Source: Rugalucina vietnamica | Taxonomy: Eukaryota > Mollusca > Bivalvia > Lucinida > Lucinidae | Assembly: GCA_964017185.1 (NCBI GenBank) | Contig: OZ024878.1 | Span: 16,141,851 to 16,205,850 of the forward strand | Reading direction: 5' to 3' | DNA: 64,000 nt | Shown here: piece after piece, positions 1 through 11,800 of the stretch | How positions within the stretch are numbered: the stretch's first letter is position 1 | How the letters are laid out: each line of letters begins with the position of its first letter | Program-made: the position numbers and the translations under genes | The notes under the pieces: model-generated | The model's database searches: none | The model's input: only the letters and a program-made list of their open reading frames with translations | What the model was told of the DNA's origin: nothing

Positions 1-561
1 TTATGTTAATTTGTGGCAGATTCAATTACACCTTATACATGCTCTTGAAGGGGCTCAATATATTGTGATGTGTTGATAAAAATGGAACAAATCATTGTTA
101 TGAAATTGTTGTAACTTTATAGTAGCTAGGCGCCTGACAACAGGCTCATATTATCTATGCATAATATTTGTGCTATATCGAACATTTTGAAAAGTTTAAG
201 TCATACAATGTGGATTTAGACAATGACTGTTGTTTTGATGTTGTTAATGCTATGCATTTTATAGTTTGGAATCTATATGTATAGTAAATTCTTGAATCAT
301 AATGAGCCACTAGAACAGACAAAAACAAATGAGTTGTGCTCAGGTCCCGAGGTTATAAAACTTTTTTCATGCTCAACTCAGCTGAGCATGAAATTTAAAC
401 TGCTCATAAATGCTGAAATAGCCCAAATTAATTAAAACGTTAGGTTAAAACCATGGTGGCTATTAAAGTGGTACAGCACTGGACTTCGAGTAAGAGGTCA
501 ATGTTTTAAGACTTGTCCTTGCTATGGTGTTGTGTCGCTGAGCAATACGCTTAACTACACA
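1..561. other. Intergenic, no gene seen
   Basis: AT-rich. Only the palindrome-bearing stretch at 340-425 has a relative in the window (47998-48200). Confidence 0.5.
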
Positions 562-792
562 TGAGCCGTGTCATGAGAAAACCGATTTTGCCTATTCGAA
601 AACAAAGGTGCAGATCAGCTGTGCAGTAACTGCACAGCTAATCAGCACCTTTGTTTTCGCTACACAGCGCAATTCCTCTTCTACTTATATCCAAAATTTC
701 ATGCTTCTAGCCTCCTTCTGTGACTGTACAGGTTGGTTTGTGTCGGACCTGGTTGGAACCCCCGAAGACCGATTTTCTCACATCACGGCTCA
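562..792. mobile_element. TGAGCC-type MITE 1
   Basis: Ends TGAGCC and GGCTCA; the inner end sequence GAGAAAACC recurs inverted. The centre is a perfect-looking hairpin, CAGCTGTGCAGTAACTGCACAGCT, flanked by AACAAAGGTGC and GCACCTTTGTT. Flanked by ACAT on both sides. Confidence 0.85.
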
Positions 793-848
793 CATAAAAG
801 TGAAGTACCCAGGAAGCAGTAGTTCAGTCCAAACATGGAGGAATACTT

Positions 849-1083
849 GGGCTGGTTGTTCAAAACTTTGTTAACTTGACGTCATCATCAAGAAAAACTT
901 GTTAAGTAAATGCCGACTACATAAGCAAATACAGTTTTTTGTTGCTAAAATGTGAGAATTTCAAAGGATTCTCACATTTTATCAACAAAAAATAACTGTA
1001 TATTATAAGTATTTGTAATATTCATGTTTGAAATTTAACAAATCGTTAACTAACGACGTCATTAATTTTGAACAACTGGGCCC
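849..1083. mobile_element. GGGCCCAGTTGTTC palindromic MITE, copy 1
   Basis: Inverted ends GGGCTGGTTGTTCAAAA and TTTTGAACAACTGGGCCC; centre is an inverted repeat of AATGTGAGAAT and ATTCTCACATT between TTTTTTGTTG and CAACAAAAAA arms. A second copy is at 50917-51156. Confidence 0.8.
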
Positions 1084-1254
1084 TGATGTCTGAGTAAAGC
1101 GCAAACAAATCCATTTATTGCAAAACCAACACATTCATTTCAGTATGAATAGAATACTGCTGAAAACAGTTTTAATCTTTCAAATCATTTTTGTTAAAAT
1201 TTCCATCTTTGACTCATCATGGGAATAATTGTCTTTATCTTTGGATTCGGAATT

Positions 1255-1415
1255 GAGACGTCCTGGTTTTAAGCACCACTTTGAGGTGCTGTGTTCTGAG
1301 CAAGACAATTATCTTCCTAGGGTACTGGTTAATACCCAGGAAATGGTGGCTTTATCAAGGCATTACTGAAAAGTTATTGATTGGGACGTTAAACCTCAAT
1401 ACAAACAAACACAAT
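1255..1415 (+). mobile_element. tRNA-type SINE, 3' part
   Basis: Contains the family's body (GAGCAAGACA, ACTGGTTAATACCCAGG) and tail ATTGGGACGTTAAACCTC followed by AAACAAACAC. Related pieces are at 2140-2295 and 47440-47590. Confidence 0.55.
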
Positions 1416-1650
1416 ACGCATAAAACAATTTACAGATTTCCAACCTGCTATTAATTCAAACTTTGTCAGAAACCGTTTCTTGTGATAATGCTTATTTTGA
1501 AGCTTTATTTCAAAGACCAAGAGGGCTAAAATGTATTCAGTGGGTTGGTTATATGGTAGAATTAATTCATATTGTTGTACATGCTTGTTAGTTATATGAA
1601 ATTGAAAAGATCTTGTGTTGGTGTGAATTTATCTATTCCTTTCCCTTTCA

Positions 1651-1872
1651 TGAGCCGCATTACTAGAAAACTGGTCTTCGGGTTTTCTGACAGGTCCGAC
1701 TGGTCTGTACATTCACAGAATGCTAGAAGCTTGAAATTTTGGATTTAAAAAGAAGAGGGATTGTACTATCTGTGTAGCGAAAACAAAGGCGCTGATCAGC
1801 TGTGTAGTTACTGCACAGCTGATCTGCGCCTTTGTTTTCACATAGGCAAAAATTCGGTTTTCTCACGACTTT
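1651..1872. mobile_element. TGAGCC-type MITE 2
   Basis: Left end TGAGCCGCATTACTAGAAAA, GACAGGTCCGAC block, GCTAGAAGCTTGAAATTT and the central CAGCTGTGTAG...CTGCACAGCTG hairpin. The right terminus is eroded. Confidence 0.75.
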
Positions 1873-1890
1873 TAGACAAACCATGACAAG

Positions 1891-2131
1891 GCGGCCTCCG
1901 TGGCCGAGCGGTTAAGAGCGATGTTTCTTAATCACTTGATCATCTCACCGCTGTGTCTGGTGTGGGTTCGAGCCCCGCTCTGGCCACATGTGAGACAAGC
2001 CAAGTTCTGCTTGCGGGTGTGTCAGGTGGTTCTTCTCGGGGGTTCTCTCGTTTTCGCCCCACCTACTGATTGGCCCGTCTCATATGAGCTGAAATAATCT
2101 TGAAAGGGACGTAAAACTGAAAAAAAAACAA
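1891..2131 (+). mobile_element. SINE with Leu/Ser-like tRNA head
   Basis: Opens with GGCCTCCGTGGCCGAGCGG (A box region) and GTGGGTTCGAGCCCCGC (B box), spaced as in a long-variable-arm tRNA. A unique body follows, then the tail GGGACGTAAAACTGAAAAAA. The tRNA-like part is too altered for a working tRNA. Minus-strand relatives are at 25547-25656 and 36850-37000. Confidence 0.75.
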
Positions 2132-2139
2132 CATAAATT

Positions 2140-2295
2140 ACCAAGGTGAGATGCCTGGTTTGAACCCTGCTGGGGTGCCCTGTTGTGTCCTTTAGTAAGA
2201 CATGTTTACTCCCTAAAGTACTGGTTCATAGGCCCCGTCTTATCATCACAGAAAAATTGTGGACTGGGACGTTAAACCTCGACGCACAAGAGTGC
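2140..2295 (+). mobile_element. tRNA-type SINE, 3' part
   Basis: GTTTGAACCCTGCTGGGG (B-box-like), AAGTACTGGTTCATAGGCC and tail ACTGGGACGTTAAACCTC. The head is lost. Confidence 0.5.
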
Positions 2296-2310
2296 CACTG
2301 AATTATTGTT

Positions 2311-2527
2311 TGAGCCGCAATGCGAGAAAACCAGGCTTCGGGATTTCCGACCGGCGCAGTCACAGAAAAAGGCTAGAAGCTTGAAATTTCGGATTTAAGA
2401 AGAAAAGTAATTGTACTATCAGCATAGTGAAAAATAAAGGTGGTGATATGTAGTTACTCTATGTGCAGTTACTGCACAGCTGATCTGCGGCTTATGCCCA
2501 CTGCTGGATTTCTGGTGTGGTGGCTCA
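2311..2527. mobile_element. TGAGCC-type MITE 3
   Basis: TGAGCCGCAATGCGAGAAAA at left, GCTAGAAGCTTGAAATTTCG in the body, GGTGGCTCA at right. The central hairpin is partly eroded and the GGTCCGACACAAACC block is shortened. Confidence 0.75.
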
Positions 2528-3659
2528 TGTTTTTGTTTGACTGTGCCGCTTTACCTCTAGTCTAGTGACAACAACTGTTTGAAAATATTAGAGAAGGGGT
2601 TTCTATTAACTTGAGACATTTTTCAAGCCGAGACATATTGGCCTGATCAGAATTTCATTACTTAGATCTTACATGTTACACAAGTGGTCATTTCATACGA
2701 AATTTATTAAACAAGCCTTTGGACAGTTTGATGAAATGACCACAAGTGAAAGATTCATTTTATCATATGACTTATATTGGATTTTTTTTTCACCTTCAAA
2801 GTAGACTATTATTTGACTGAAAAATTACATTGTTGTCACAGACATGATTAAACAAAGACGTTACGCAACTGTAAAACAGTGATGTCATGATAAATGTCTA
2901 TTTAAAGCAGTCTGAACGAATACATATCTGTTAAAGGTCAGCCGAAGAAATCTCACCATATAGAAGTGGTCAATGTTTCGGAGGATTTCCAGTACATACG
3001 CAAGTAGCCCAGACTGTCTTGTAGTTTCTGTGGAGAATATTCCCTCTTCAGCAGACTGTTCAGTTTTAGTTTTTGCTGCTCCATACAGCTGTCAAGATTG
3101 GGCAATCAGCTGCATGCCATGATTGGGCAATTGTGTGACATGATTGGGCAGTCATGACTGGACAATCAGGTGTGTGTCATGATTGTGCAATCCATTGTGT
3201 GTCATGATTGCGCAATCAGTTGTGCTAACTATTGTGTTTATGGGAAAGACTATTGCTGGCAGTGGCCATTTCATTTGCCATCATCTTTTGTTTGTTTCAT
3301 ATGGGTTTATTGAATCAACATCAAAGGAGAAATACATGTAGAAGGAATACATGTATAACAATCAGGAAAATAATATATTTTTTACAAATTTATTTTACAT
3401 AGCAAACCTTATGATCAACATTTACTGACATCTTTTGCTTTAAAAATGATGTGAAATAATGATAAAATGTAGGGAAATGATAATGTACATGTAGATGGAC
3501 AATTTACTGACCACACTGGTTATCACGAAACAACCAAGGCAACTGAAAACAACCAACCAATGCAGATGAGGTTACAACATTCAAATACCTGGGAGGGAAC
3601 AACTTACCTTGGGTCAGAATGATCCGTGACAAGTTGTTCCTTCGCGTTTTTACTCCATA
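2528..3659. other. Intergenic, no gene seen
   Basis: AT-rich single-copy-looking sequence apart from the minisatellite at 3090-3225. No frame or splice pattern stands out. Confidence 0.5.
3090..3225. repeat. Minisatellite, CATGATTGGGCAATCA unit
   Basis: About five imperfect copies of a 25-30 bp unit with core GATTGKGCAATC, each core itself a near palindrome. Confidence 0.7.
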
Positions 3660-3882
3660 TGAGCCGCGACACAAGAAAACCGGTCTTCTGTATTTCCGAC
3701 CTGGTCCGACACAAACAGGCCTGTACAGTCTCAAAAGAAAGCTAGAGGCTGAAAATTTTGGATTTAGAAAGTAGAGGAATTGTACTAACAAAGGCGCTGA
3801 TCAGCTTCGCATTAACTGCGAAGCTGATCTGCACCTTTGTTTTCGCATATGCAAAAATCCGGTTTTCTCATGACATGGCTCA
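3660..3882. mobile_element. TGAGCC-type MITE 4
   Basis: TGAGCCGCGACACAAGAAAA to TGACATGGCTCA, with centre hairpin around GATCAGCTTCGC and GCGAAGCTGATC. Confidence 0.85.
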
Positions 3883-4191
3883 TTTTGTCATTTATTTATT
3901 TCATTTGCCTTTGTTGTTCCCATTCACTGGATAATGTTTTGAATGATAAATTTTTTTGAACAGTCAGCAGGGACTCTGATCAGTTCCAACAGATGCAAAT
4001 GCTGATCATAGTCTTCATTCAGTACAAAGTGGAAGAATTCTTGAATTCACACAGCTCTTTTTGTGCTAAACAATTAAACTGAGACAGAATTGCACAAGGA
4101 ATGAGCTAAATCTCCTTAAAAGAATATTTGTCATGTTGTTATAAAAGAAAATATGCAGACAAGGTAGCAGACAGCAAAGACAATGATCATA

Positions 4192-4407
4192 TGAACCACG
4201 TCAAAAGAAAACTGGATATTTGCCTATGCGAAAACAAAGACGCAGATGAGCTGATCAGCGCCTTTGTTTTCGCTACTCGGATAGTACAATTCCTCTTCTT
4301 TATAAATTTAAAATTTCAAGCTCCTAGCCTTCTTGTGACTGTACAGGTTGGTTTGTGTCAGACCTGGTCGGAAACCCTAAAGACCGGTTTTCACTCGTCG
4401 CGGCTCA
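4192..4407. mobile_element. TGAGCC-type MITE 5
   Basis: Left end TGAACCACGTCAAAAGAAAA (one base off TGAGCC), right end CGCGGCTCA; ATAT flanks both sides. The hairpin is shortened. Confidence 0.8.
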
Positions 4408-4491
4408 TATCATGGCTAACATGACAATGGGCCTAGAAAAGTTGCATGTTTGTCAGTATTATCATTGGCCTGCCTTAGCACCGTAACCAAA

Positions 4492-4727
4492 TGAGCCACC
4501 TCGTGGGAAAACCAGCAATGTGGTTTCCGAACAGGTCCGACACAAACCGGCCTGTACAGTCACAGAAAAGAGCTAGAAGCTTGAAATTTCAGATTTAAGT
4601 AGAAGAGGAATTGTACTATCCGAGTAGCGAAAACAAAGGCACTGATCAGCTTCGCCGTTACCGCGAAGCTGATCTGCGTCTTTGTTTTCGCCTATGCAGA
4701 TTGTTGGTTTTCCCATGAGGCGGCTCA
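4492..4727. mobile_element. TGAGCC-type MITE 6
   Basis: TGAGCCACCTCGTGGGAAAA to CATGAGGCGGCTCA, flanked by AAAT on both sides; long central hairpin CAGCTTCGCCGTTACCGCGAA region. Confidence 0.88.
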
Positions 4728-4943
4728 AATGTCAGCATATTATGATGGGGGAATTATATTACACGTATGCTAATGATATGTGGTGTCAAACCCATATTTA
4801 AGAGACGTGATACAAAATGTATGAAATCTGGCTGAAGACTCTGCAATGAGTTTCTTATGATATAAATTTTGAAGACATTCCACTCAATACTGTTCATATT
4901 TACAAGGCATACATCTTATTTCAAATAAAACTGAATTCTCATT

Positions 4944-5184
4944 AGGAAAACATGTCTGTGAAACGCATACCTCCTTAAACTCTACTTTTATAAAGCAACA
5001 TTTGGGTATGCAACAGTATACCTATTTTTCTTAATTTTGCTTCAAAACATAGATGGTGGGTACTCGTTAGAACCGCCTCACCGTGTACCCACAATCTATG
5101 TTTTGAGCAAAAATAAGAAAAATATTTTCTACTGCAAATTATCAATTTTTACAACTTACGAAAAATCATGGGCAAGTTTTCGTA
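4944..5184. mobile_element. Palindromic MITE with GGGTACTCGTTAGAAC centre, copy A
   Basis: Ends GGAAAACATGTCTGTG and CATGGGCAAGTTTTCG; inner arms CAAAACATAGAT and ATCTATGTTTTG around GGTACTCGTTAGAACCGCC. Related copies at 51577-51831 and 55120-55386. Confidence 0.7.
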
Positions 5185-5702
5185 ATGTAAATTCTTAAAC
5201 ATCACCTCAGAGTATCAGCACTTACATTCACACAGAATTTGCTAATTGCTTATTTCTAAAATGGGTAATCTGGTTTCAAGTCATGTTATCAAGATGATTT
5301 AAAATTAAAATAATTTCCATTGCTTGAAATCCGAAATCAACTTTCACAGTAAAACCAAATCCAATCATATTACTTTTTTTTACTTCACAAATGCTTTCTC
5401 ATGTGGATGACCAGTCACCAAAACATTCTAACCTGTATATTGTGAATATTTCGAGTCATATGAAAGTTCATTTTGTCATTTTCCCTAAAAAACAAAATTG
5501 TAAAAACAAATTTTCTTTATAGCATCTTGAAAGTGCTAATAAATACCCTCAAATGAAGACATCCAATCTTCAATTTAGAAAAAATCAAGAGATTTAAATC
5601 ACCCCAAAATATCCACATTTATCACTATCAGGCTTCTGTACTGTCAGGGTTCATTCCCGAATGTAGGGTTCATTCCCGAATGTCTTTCTTAATAAGTTAT
5701 TT

Positions 5703-5790
5703 GGACTTGATTTATCCAGAGTTGTCTTTATTGTTAATCCAGAGTTGTCTTCCTTGATTTATTCGGAGTTATCTTTATTGCTAGCTGGGG
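5703..5790 (-). repeat. Tandem repeat spanning SR stop codon and 3' UTR
   Basis: Three degenerate copies of a ~25-30 bp unit reading, on the minus strand, AATAAAGAYAACTCYGRAT. The first copy encodes the last residues NKDNSE; the others are 3' UTR. AATAAA hexamers at 5727-5732 and in the neighbouring units could act as polyadenylation signals, though they lie close to the stop. Confidence 0.65.
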
Positions 5791-5852
5791 AAGCACTCCG
5801 CGACCTTGACCCTTCTTTGCCGTTCACAGGCTCCTGTTTATCCTCAGCTGAT
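5759..5852 (-). CDS. SR protein coding exon 7 (C-terminal tail)
   Basis: After acceptor TTTTACAG (5853 upward) the frame reads SAEDKQEPVNGKEGSRSRS, then ASPASNKDNSE and TAA at 5759-5761. The acidic stretch followed by RS dipeptides and the clean phase match to exon 6 support it. The last codons belong to a short tandem repeat that continues into the 3' UTR. Confidence 0.8.
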
Positions 5853-8800
5853 CTGTAAAAATATTAAAACATTTCTCCTGGCTTTGACATGCAATATAAT
5901 TTGATGACAATAGTAACTCATTTTAGACTGGTGTCCTATTTGTGGGACATAGGCAAACAGTATATCCCCAGATGTGACACCGCAGAACATAGCTTCACAT
6001 GTTTTTTTTTTGTTGTTGTTGTTTGTTGTTTTTTTTGTTGTTGTTTTTTTCTAGGTTTTTAACGATTTACTTTTCACAGCTGACAGATGAACAATTCTCA
6101 AATAATTTCAAGGCATATTATAGATTTTGTTGTAAAGATTTCTTCTTGGATTTTGCTTCAGATGTGCATTCTAAAACATGAACACAGTGCACTTTCCTAT
6201 TATGCATCATTAGGCAAAGAGATCTCTTAAATAGAACAAGAACTTCTGTAGAAATTCACCTAAGTGAAAATTGTACTTTATTCCGGATGTCGAAACATTG
6301 AATACTTGCTCTACCTTGATCTGCTCCTAGATTTCGAGCGGCTCCTCGACCTGTCACTACGGCTACGACTCCTGCGATCCCGACTCCTCCTACGGTCACG
6401 GCTCCTACTCCTACTTCGGCTCCTGGAGCGCCTCCTGTCTCGTGACCTTGACCTACTTCTGGACCTAGAATATAAAGTAAAACTTGTGACCTTGACCTAG
6501 AATATACATTAAAGATTGTGATTTTCACCTAGAACATACATTAAAGGTTGTGACATGATGAACCAAAACAAGCATTTACGTTTGTGACCCTGACCTAGAA
6601 TATACATCATAGGTTGTGACCTTGACCTAAAATATACATAAAAGCTTGACCCAAGATATCCAATACAGCTTTTAACCTTAACCTAAAATTAACAAGAGGA
6701 CCAAGGGTCCTGTAGCTCACCTGAGAGGGTTCTAGTTGTTTGCCTTGCCGTAAAATAGGTCAAGGTCACCCCAAGGTCATCATTTTCGCAAACTACAATG
6801 GGCTGGTGTCCCTGATGCTACATACCAAGTTTGGTGGAAATCGGCCCACAAGTTCTGGAGAAGAAGATTTTTGAGTGGTTTATACCAAATATGGGCGTGG
6901 CGGCCATCTTGGTCATGTGACCAAGATCCCGCGAACAAACTTTTGTTCCCCCTACCCAAGAATGCTCCATATAAAATTTGGCTTTCATCGGCCATGCAGT
7001 TTCAGAGAAGAAGATGTTTGAAATTTTCCAATGTAACCTATGTTTCCAAAATTTACCTTGACGTAAAATAGGTCAAGGTCATCCCAGGGTCATCATTTTC
7101 GCAAACTATGACGGGCTGGGGTCCCTGATGATACATACCAAGTTTCGTGGAAATCGACCTGCCGGTTCTGGAGAAGAAGATTTTTTAGTTGTTTTTACCA
7201 TATATGAGCGTGGCGGCCATCTTGGTCATGTGACCCGGTTTTCACTAACAAACTTTCGTTCCACATATCCATGGAGGCTCCACATAAAATTTGGCTTTCA
7301 TCGGCCAAGCAGTTTCAGAGGAGAAGATCTTTAAAAAGTGTGTATAGACCACAGACCGGCCAAGGTCAAGAGATGACCTTGACCTAAATTGATTACATAC
7401 CTTCATCTAATCCATTAGTTCTCTGCATCTACCACTTTTTAGGTCTCAGGCTGCAATAGTTATCAAAAAATCCATGGTTTTCACTTTTTCCAGTGTAAAA
7501 GCCTATGTTTCCAAAATTGACCTTGCCGTAAAATAGGTCAAGGTCACCCCAAGGTCATCATTTTCGCAAACTACAATGGTCTGGAGTCCCGGATGCTACA
7601 TACCAAGTTTGGTGGAAACCAGCCCGCCGGTTCTGTAGAAGAAGATTTTTGAGTGATTTTTACCATATATGGGCGTGCCGGCCATCTTGGTCATGTGACC
7701 AAAATCCCGCGAACAAACTTTCGTTCCTCCTACCCAAGGATGCTCCACATAAAGTTTGGCTTTCATCGGCCATGCCATTTCAGAGAAGAAGATGTTTGAA
7801 ATTTTCCCATGTAACCTATGTTTCCAAAATTTACCTTGACGTAAAATAGGTCAAGGTCATCCCAGGGTCATCATTTTCGCAAACTATGACGGGCTGGGGT
7901 CCCTGATGACACACACCAAGTTTCGTGGAAATCGACCCGCCGGTTCTGGAGAAGAAGATTTTTTAGTTGTTTTTACCATATATGAGCGTGGCGGCCATCT
8001 TGGTCATGTGACCCGGTTTTCACGAACAAACTTTCGTTCCACATATCCATGGAGGCTCCACATAAAATTTGGCTTTCATCGGCCAAGCGGTTTCAGAGGA
8101 GAAGATCTTTGAAAAGTGTGTATAGACCACAGACCGGCCAAGGTCAAGAGATGACCTTGACCTAAATTGATTACATACCTTCATCTAATCCATTAGTTCT
8201 CTGCATCTACCACTTTTCAGATCTCAGGCTGCAATAGTTATCAAAAAATCCATGGTTTTCACTTTTTCCAGTGTAAAAGCCTATGTTTCCAAAATTGACC
8301 TTGCCGTAAAATAGGTCAAGGTCACCCAAAGGTCATCATTTTCGCAAACTACGATGGGCTGGAGTCCCCAATGCTGTGGAAATCGGCTCGCCGGTTCTGG
8401 AGAAGAAGATTTTTGAGTGGTTTTTACCATATATGGGCGTGGCGGCCATCTTGGTCATGTGACCAAGATCCCGCGAACAAACTTTCGTTCCCCCTACCCA
8501 AGGATGCTCCACATAAAGTTTGGCTTTCATCGGCCAAGCGGTTTCAGAGAAGAAGATGTTTGAAATTGTGGACGACGGACGGACGACGGACGGACGCCGG
8601 ACCATTTGTATACTATAAGCTCACCTTGTGAGCCTTCGGCTCAGGTGAGCTAAAAATATACATAGAAGATAGCGACATTGTCTTGGAATATCCATTAAAG
8701 GTCATGACCTATAAAATTGATACGAGCCATTGCAGGAGAAAACCAACAATTTGCATAGGCAAAAACAAAGACGCAGATCAGCGCATTTGTTTTCGCTACA

Positions 8801-11800
8801 CAGGTAGTAGAATCCCTCTTCTACTTAAATCCAAAATTTCAAGCTTCTAGCCATCTTCTGTGAGTGTACAGTCCGGTTTGTGTTGGACCTGGTCGGAATC
8901 CAAATTGTTGGTTTTCTCACGCACAGGCTCATATAGAACAATTTTAAGATATTACCTCCTCCTCCTGGGTGACCTTGACCTTCTGCCAGGTCGCCTGTAA
9001 CCATAGTTTCTGTCATCGGGGCAATCTCTAGCCCAGTGACCTGATCGTCGACATCTGTAACACTCGTCACGACCCTAACATAAAACAAGATTAATCTTAT
9101 GCTTCTTCCTATTTGATGTTCTTGTTCCCTGACTTCCCTCTTAGTCTTGCTTCAAGATTATTCAGCATGCTGCATCAACACATCTTTTTTCATTCTTTCA
9201 TCCAACTTATTTCTGCTTAAAGATTGGCATCAAATATCAATTCATAGTTTCTTTTTTCTATAACATGTTTAATAAGATATCCAGGACTAAAACATACATG
9301 TATCTTGTCATGTTCTTTCTAAAGCCTCAATCAGAACTTGGCTCGAACCCACAGGGCTCCGTGAGATTGGCGAATGATTAAGCGTGAAATCAACACTCTT
9401 GACCCCTCAGCCACAGGGGCCGCCAAGAGGCACTTTAGTTGTTGGATAAGACTGTTATTGCACAGCTGATCTGTGCCTTTGTTATCGCATAGGCAAACCA
9501 GAGGACCAATGGTCCTGTAAACGCTCACCTGAGTCTGCTGCATATACCAATAAACATGTTTGAATATTATGGTATTTAACCCCAGTGCAGGGGCAGATGA
9601 AGCCCTTGGGCCATTTTCTTTTTTCAGAATAATCAATATTCTGTCCATTTGCCAATTTCTTGGCTCTTGCTGGCTTTTCCCTTCAAATGACATTTTAACA
9701 GTTTTTCCCATTCAAATGCATGGGCAACCCATGTTGCATACATGTGATATTTCCCGATATCGGCGTATTCCCCCGATATCAAGGGCCCTTAGATGCCCCT
9801 TACCCGACAGTCCCCCGATATGCCCTGTCTCCCGATATGACAAAAAGTCCATTTATGTACTTTATTTTACACTTTTTTTATCCAAGTGTCCATTTCTTTA
9901 TGTAAAGTGTAGTATAAATACGGTACCCAATACAGCAGTGTGTATTCAATATTGACTCGATAATTTGTGTCGATCACCAAAATAAACAATGTGCCTTCAA
10001 GTGACAAGCGCTGTAAAAATAGGTACAATTAGAAAGATTTCAATCAATTATGGAATGACCAAATCTATGGAGCGTATCGCAGTGAGTCCAAAGAAATCCC
10101 ATGCACTTCATATTCAAAATAGTTTGGATGTAATTGTTGCTTTGATAAAATAAAATGGTAAGAATTTACAACCTATCTAATGATATCTTTTTTTTTTCTA
10201 ATTCAAAAACACCCTCCGAAACCACTGAGCTCTTGAATGTTATTGGTGATGACCACGAGAAAAGAAACCTCCCGATATGACAGGCAAATTTATGATATCA
10301 AACTGAAAATCTCCCGACCGCGGAGAAGGAAAATATCACATGTATGCCATGTTGACCTTGCCATAAACTTGGTCAAGGTCATCACAGGGTCATGATTTAT
10401 ATATACTTTGTAATACTTAAGCCATGGATGCTTCATGCCAAGTTTCATTGAAATCAATCTATTGGTTTCAGAGAAGAAGATATTTGAAGGTTTTTTACCA
10501 TATATGGGCATGGCGGCCATCTTGGTCATGTGACCTAGATTATTAATATAAACATTGGTTCCCCATCCTATAGATACTTCACATAAAATTTGGCTTCAAT
10601 TGGCCAAGTGGTTTCAGAGGAGAAGATGTTTGAATATTATGGTAATATACATGTATATTTCCCCAGGGTGTGGGCATATGAGCCCTTAGGTCCATTTTCT
10701 TTTTCAGAATCATTAATATTTAGTCCTACTACCCATTTCCTGCAAGATTTTCACCTCAAATGACTTTTAAAAAGTTTTCCCCATTCCAATGCATTGGCGA
10801 CCTATGCTGACCTTGTCGTAAAATAGGTCTAGGTCACCACAGGATCATGATTTATAAATACATTGTAGTACCTCAGCCATTGGTGCTTCCTGCCAAGTTT
10901 CTTTGAAATCGGTCCACCAGATTCGGAGATGAAGATTTTTGAAGGGTTTTTACCATATATGGGCATGGCAGCCATCTTGGTCATGTGAACTAGATAATTT
11001 ATATATACATTAGTTCCCCCATTCCATAGATGCTTCACATAAAATTTGGCTTTGATTCGCCAAGCCGTTTCAGAGGAGATGTTTGAATATTATGCTAATA
11101 TACATGTATATTGCCCCGGGGTGGGGGTAGATGAGCCCCTGGAGTCCAGTTTTTTTCAGAATTATTAATATTCAGTCCTACTGCCAATTTCCTGCAAGAC
11201 TTTCATTGACTTTCACTTTAAATGACATTTTAAAAGTTTTCCCTATTCAATTGCATTGGCGACCTATGTTGACCGTGCCATTAAAAAAGGTCAAGGTCAT
11301 TACAGGGTCATGATTTATATATACATTGTAGTATTTGAGCCATCGATGCTTCATGCCAAGTTTCTTTGAAATCGATCCACCGGTTCTGGAGAAGAAGATT
11401 TTTTAAGGGTTTTTACCATATATGGGCATTGCGGCCATCTTGGTCATGTGACCGGGATTATTTATATACACATTGATTAACCCTTCCTATTGATGCTTCA
11501 CATAAAATTTGGCTTTGATTGGCCAAGCGGTTTCAGAGGAGATGATGTTTGAATATTATGGTAAATATACATGTATTTTGCCCTGGGGTGGGGGCATATG
11601 AGCCCCTGGGGTCCATTTTTTTTTCAGAATCATTAATATTCAGTCCTACTGCCCATTTCCTGCAAGACTTTCACTTTAAATGACTTTAAATGACATTTTA
11701 AAAGTTATCCCCATTCAAATGCATTGGCGACCTATGTTGACCTTGCCGTAAAATAGGTCAAGGTCATCACAGGGTCATGATTTATATACACATTGTAGTG

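Noticed and set aside
1891..1985. tRNA-Leu or tRNA-Ser gene
   Set aside because: Stems are imperfect and the sequence continues into a SINE body and tail.
6264..6500. Leu/Arg-rich frame on the plus strand
   Set aside because: Antisense shadow of the SR RS-domain exon.
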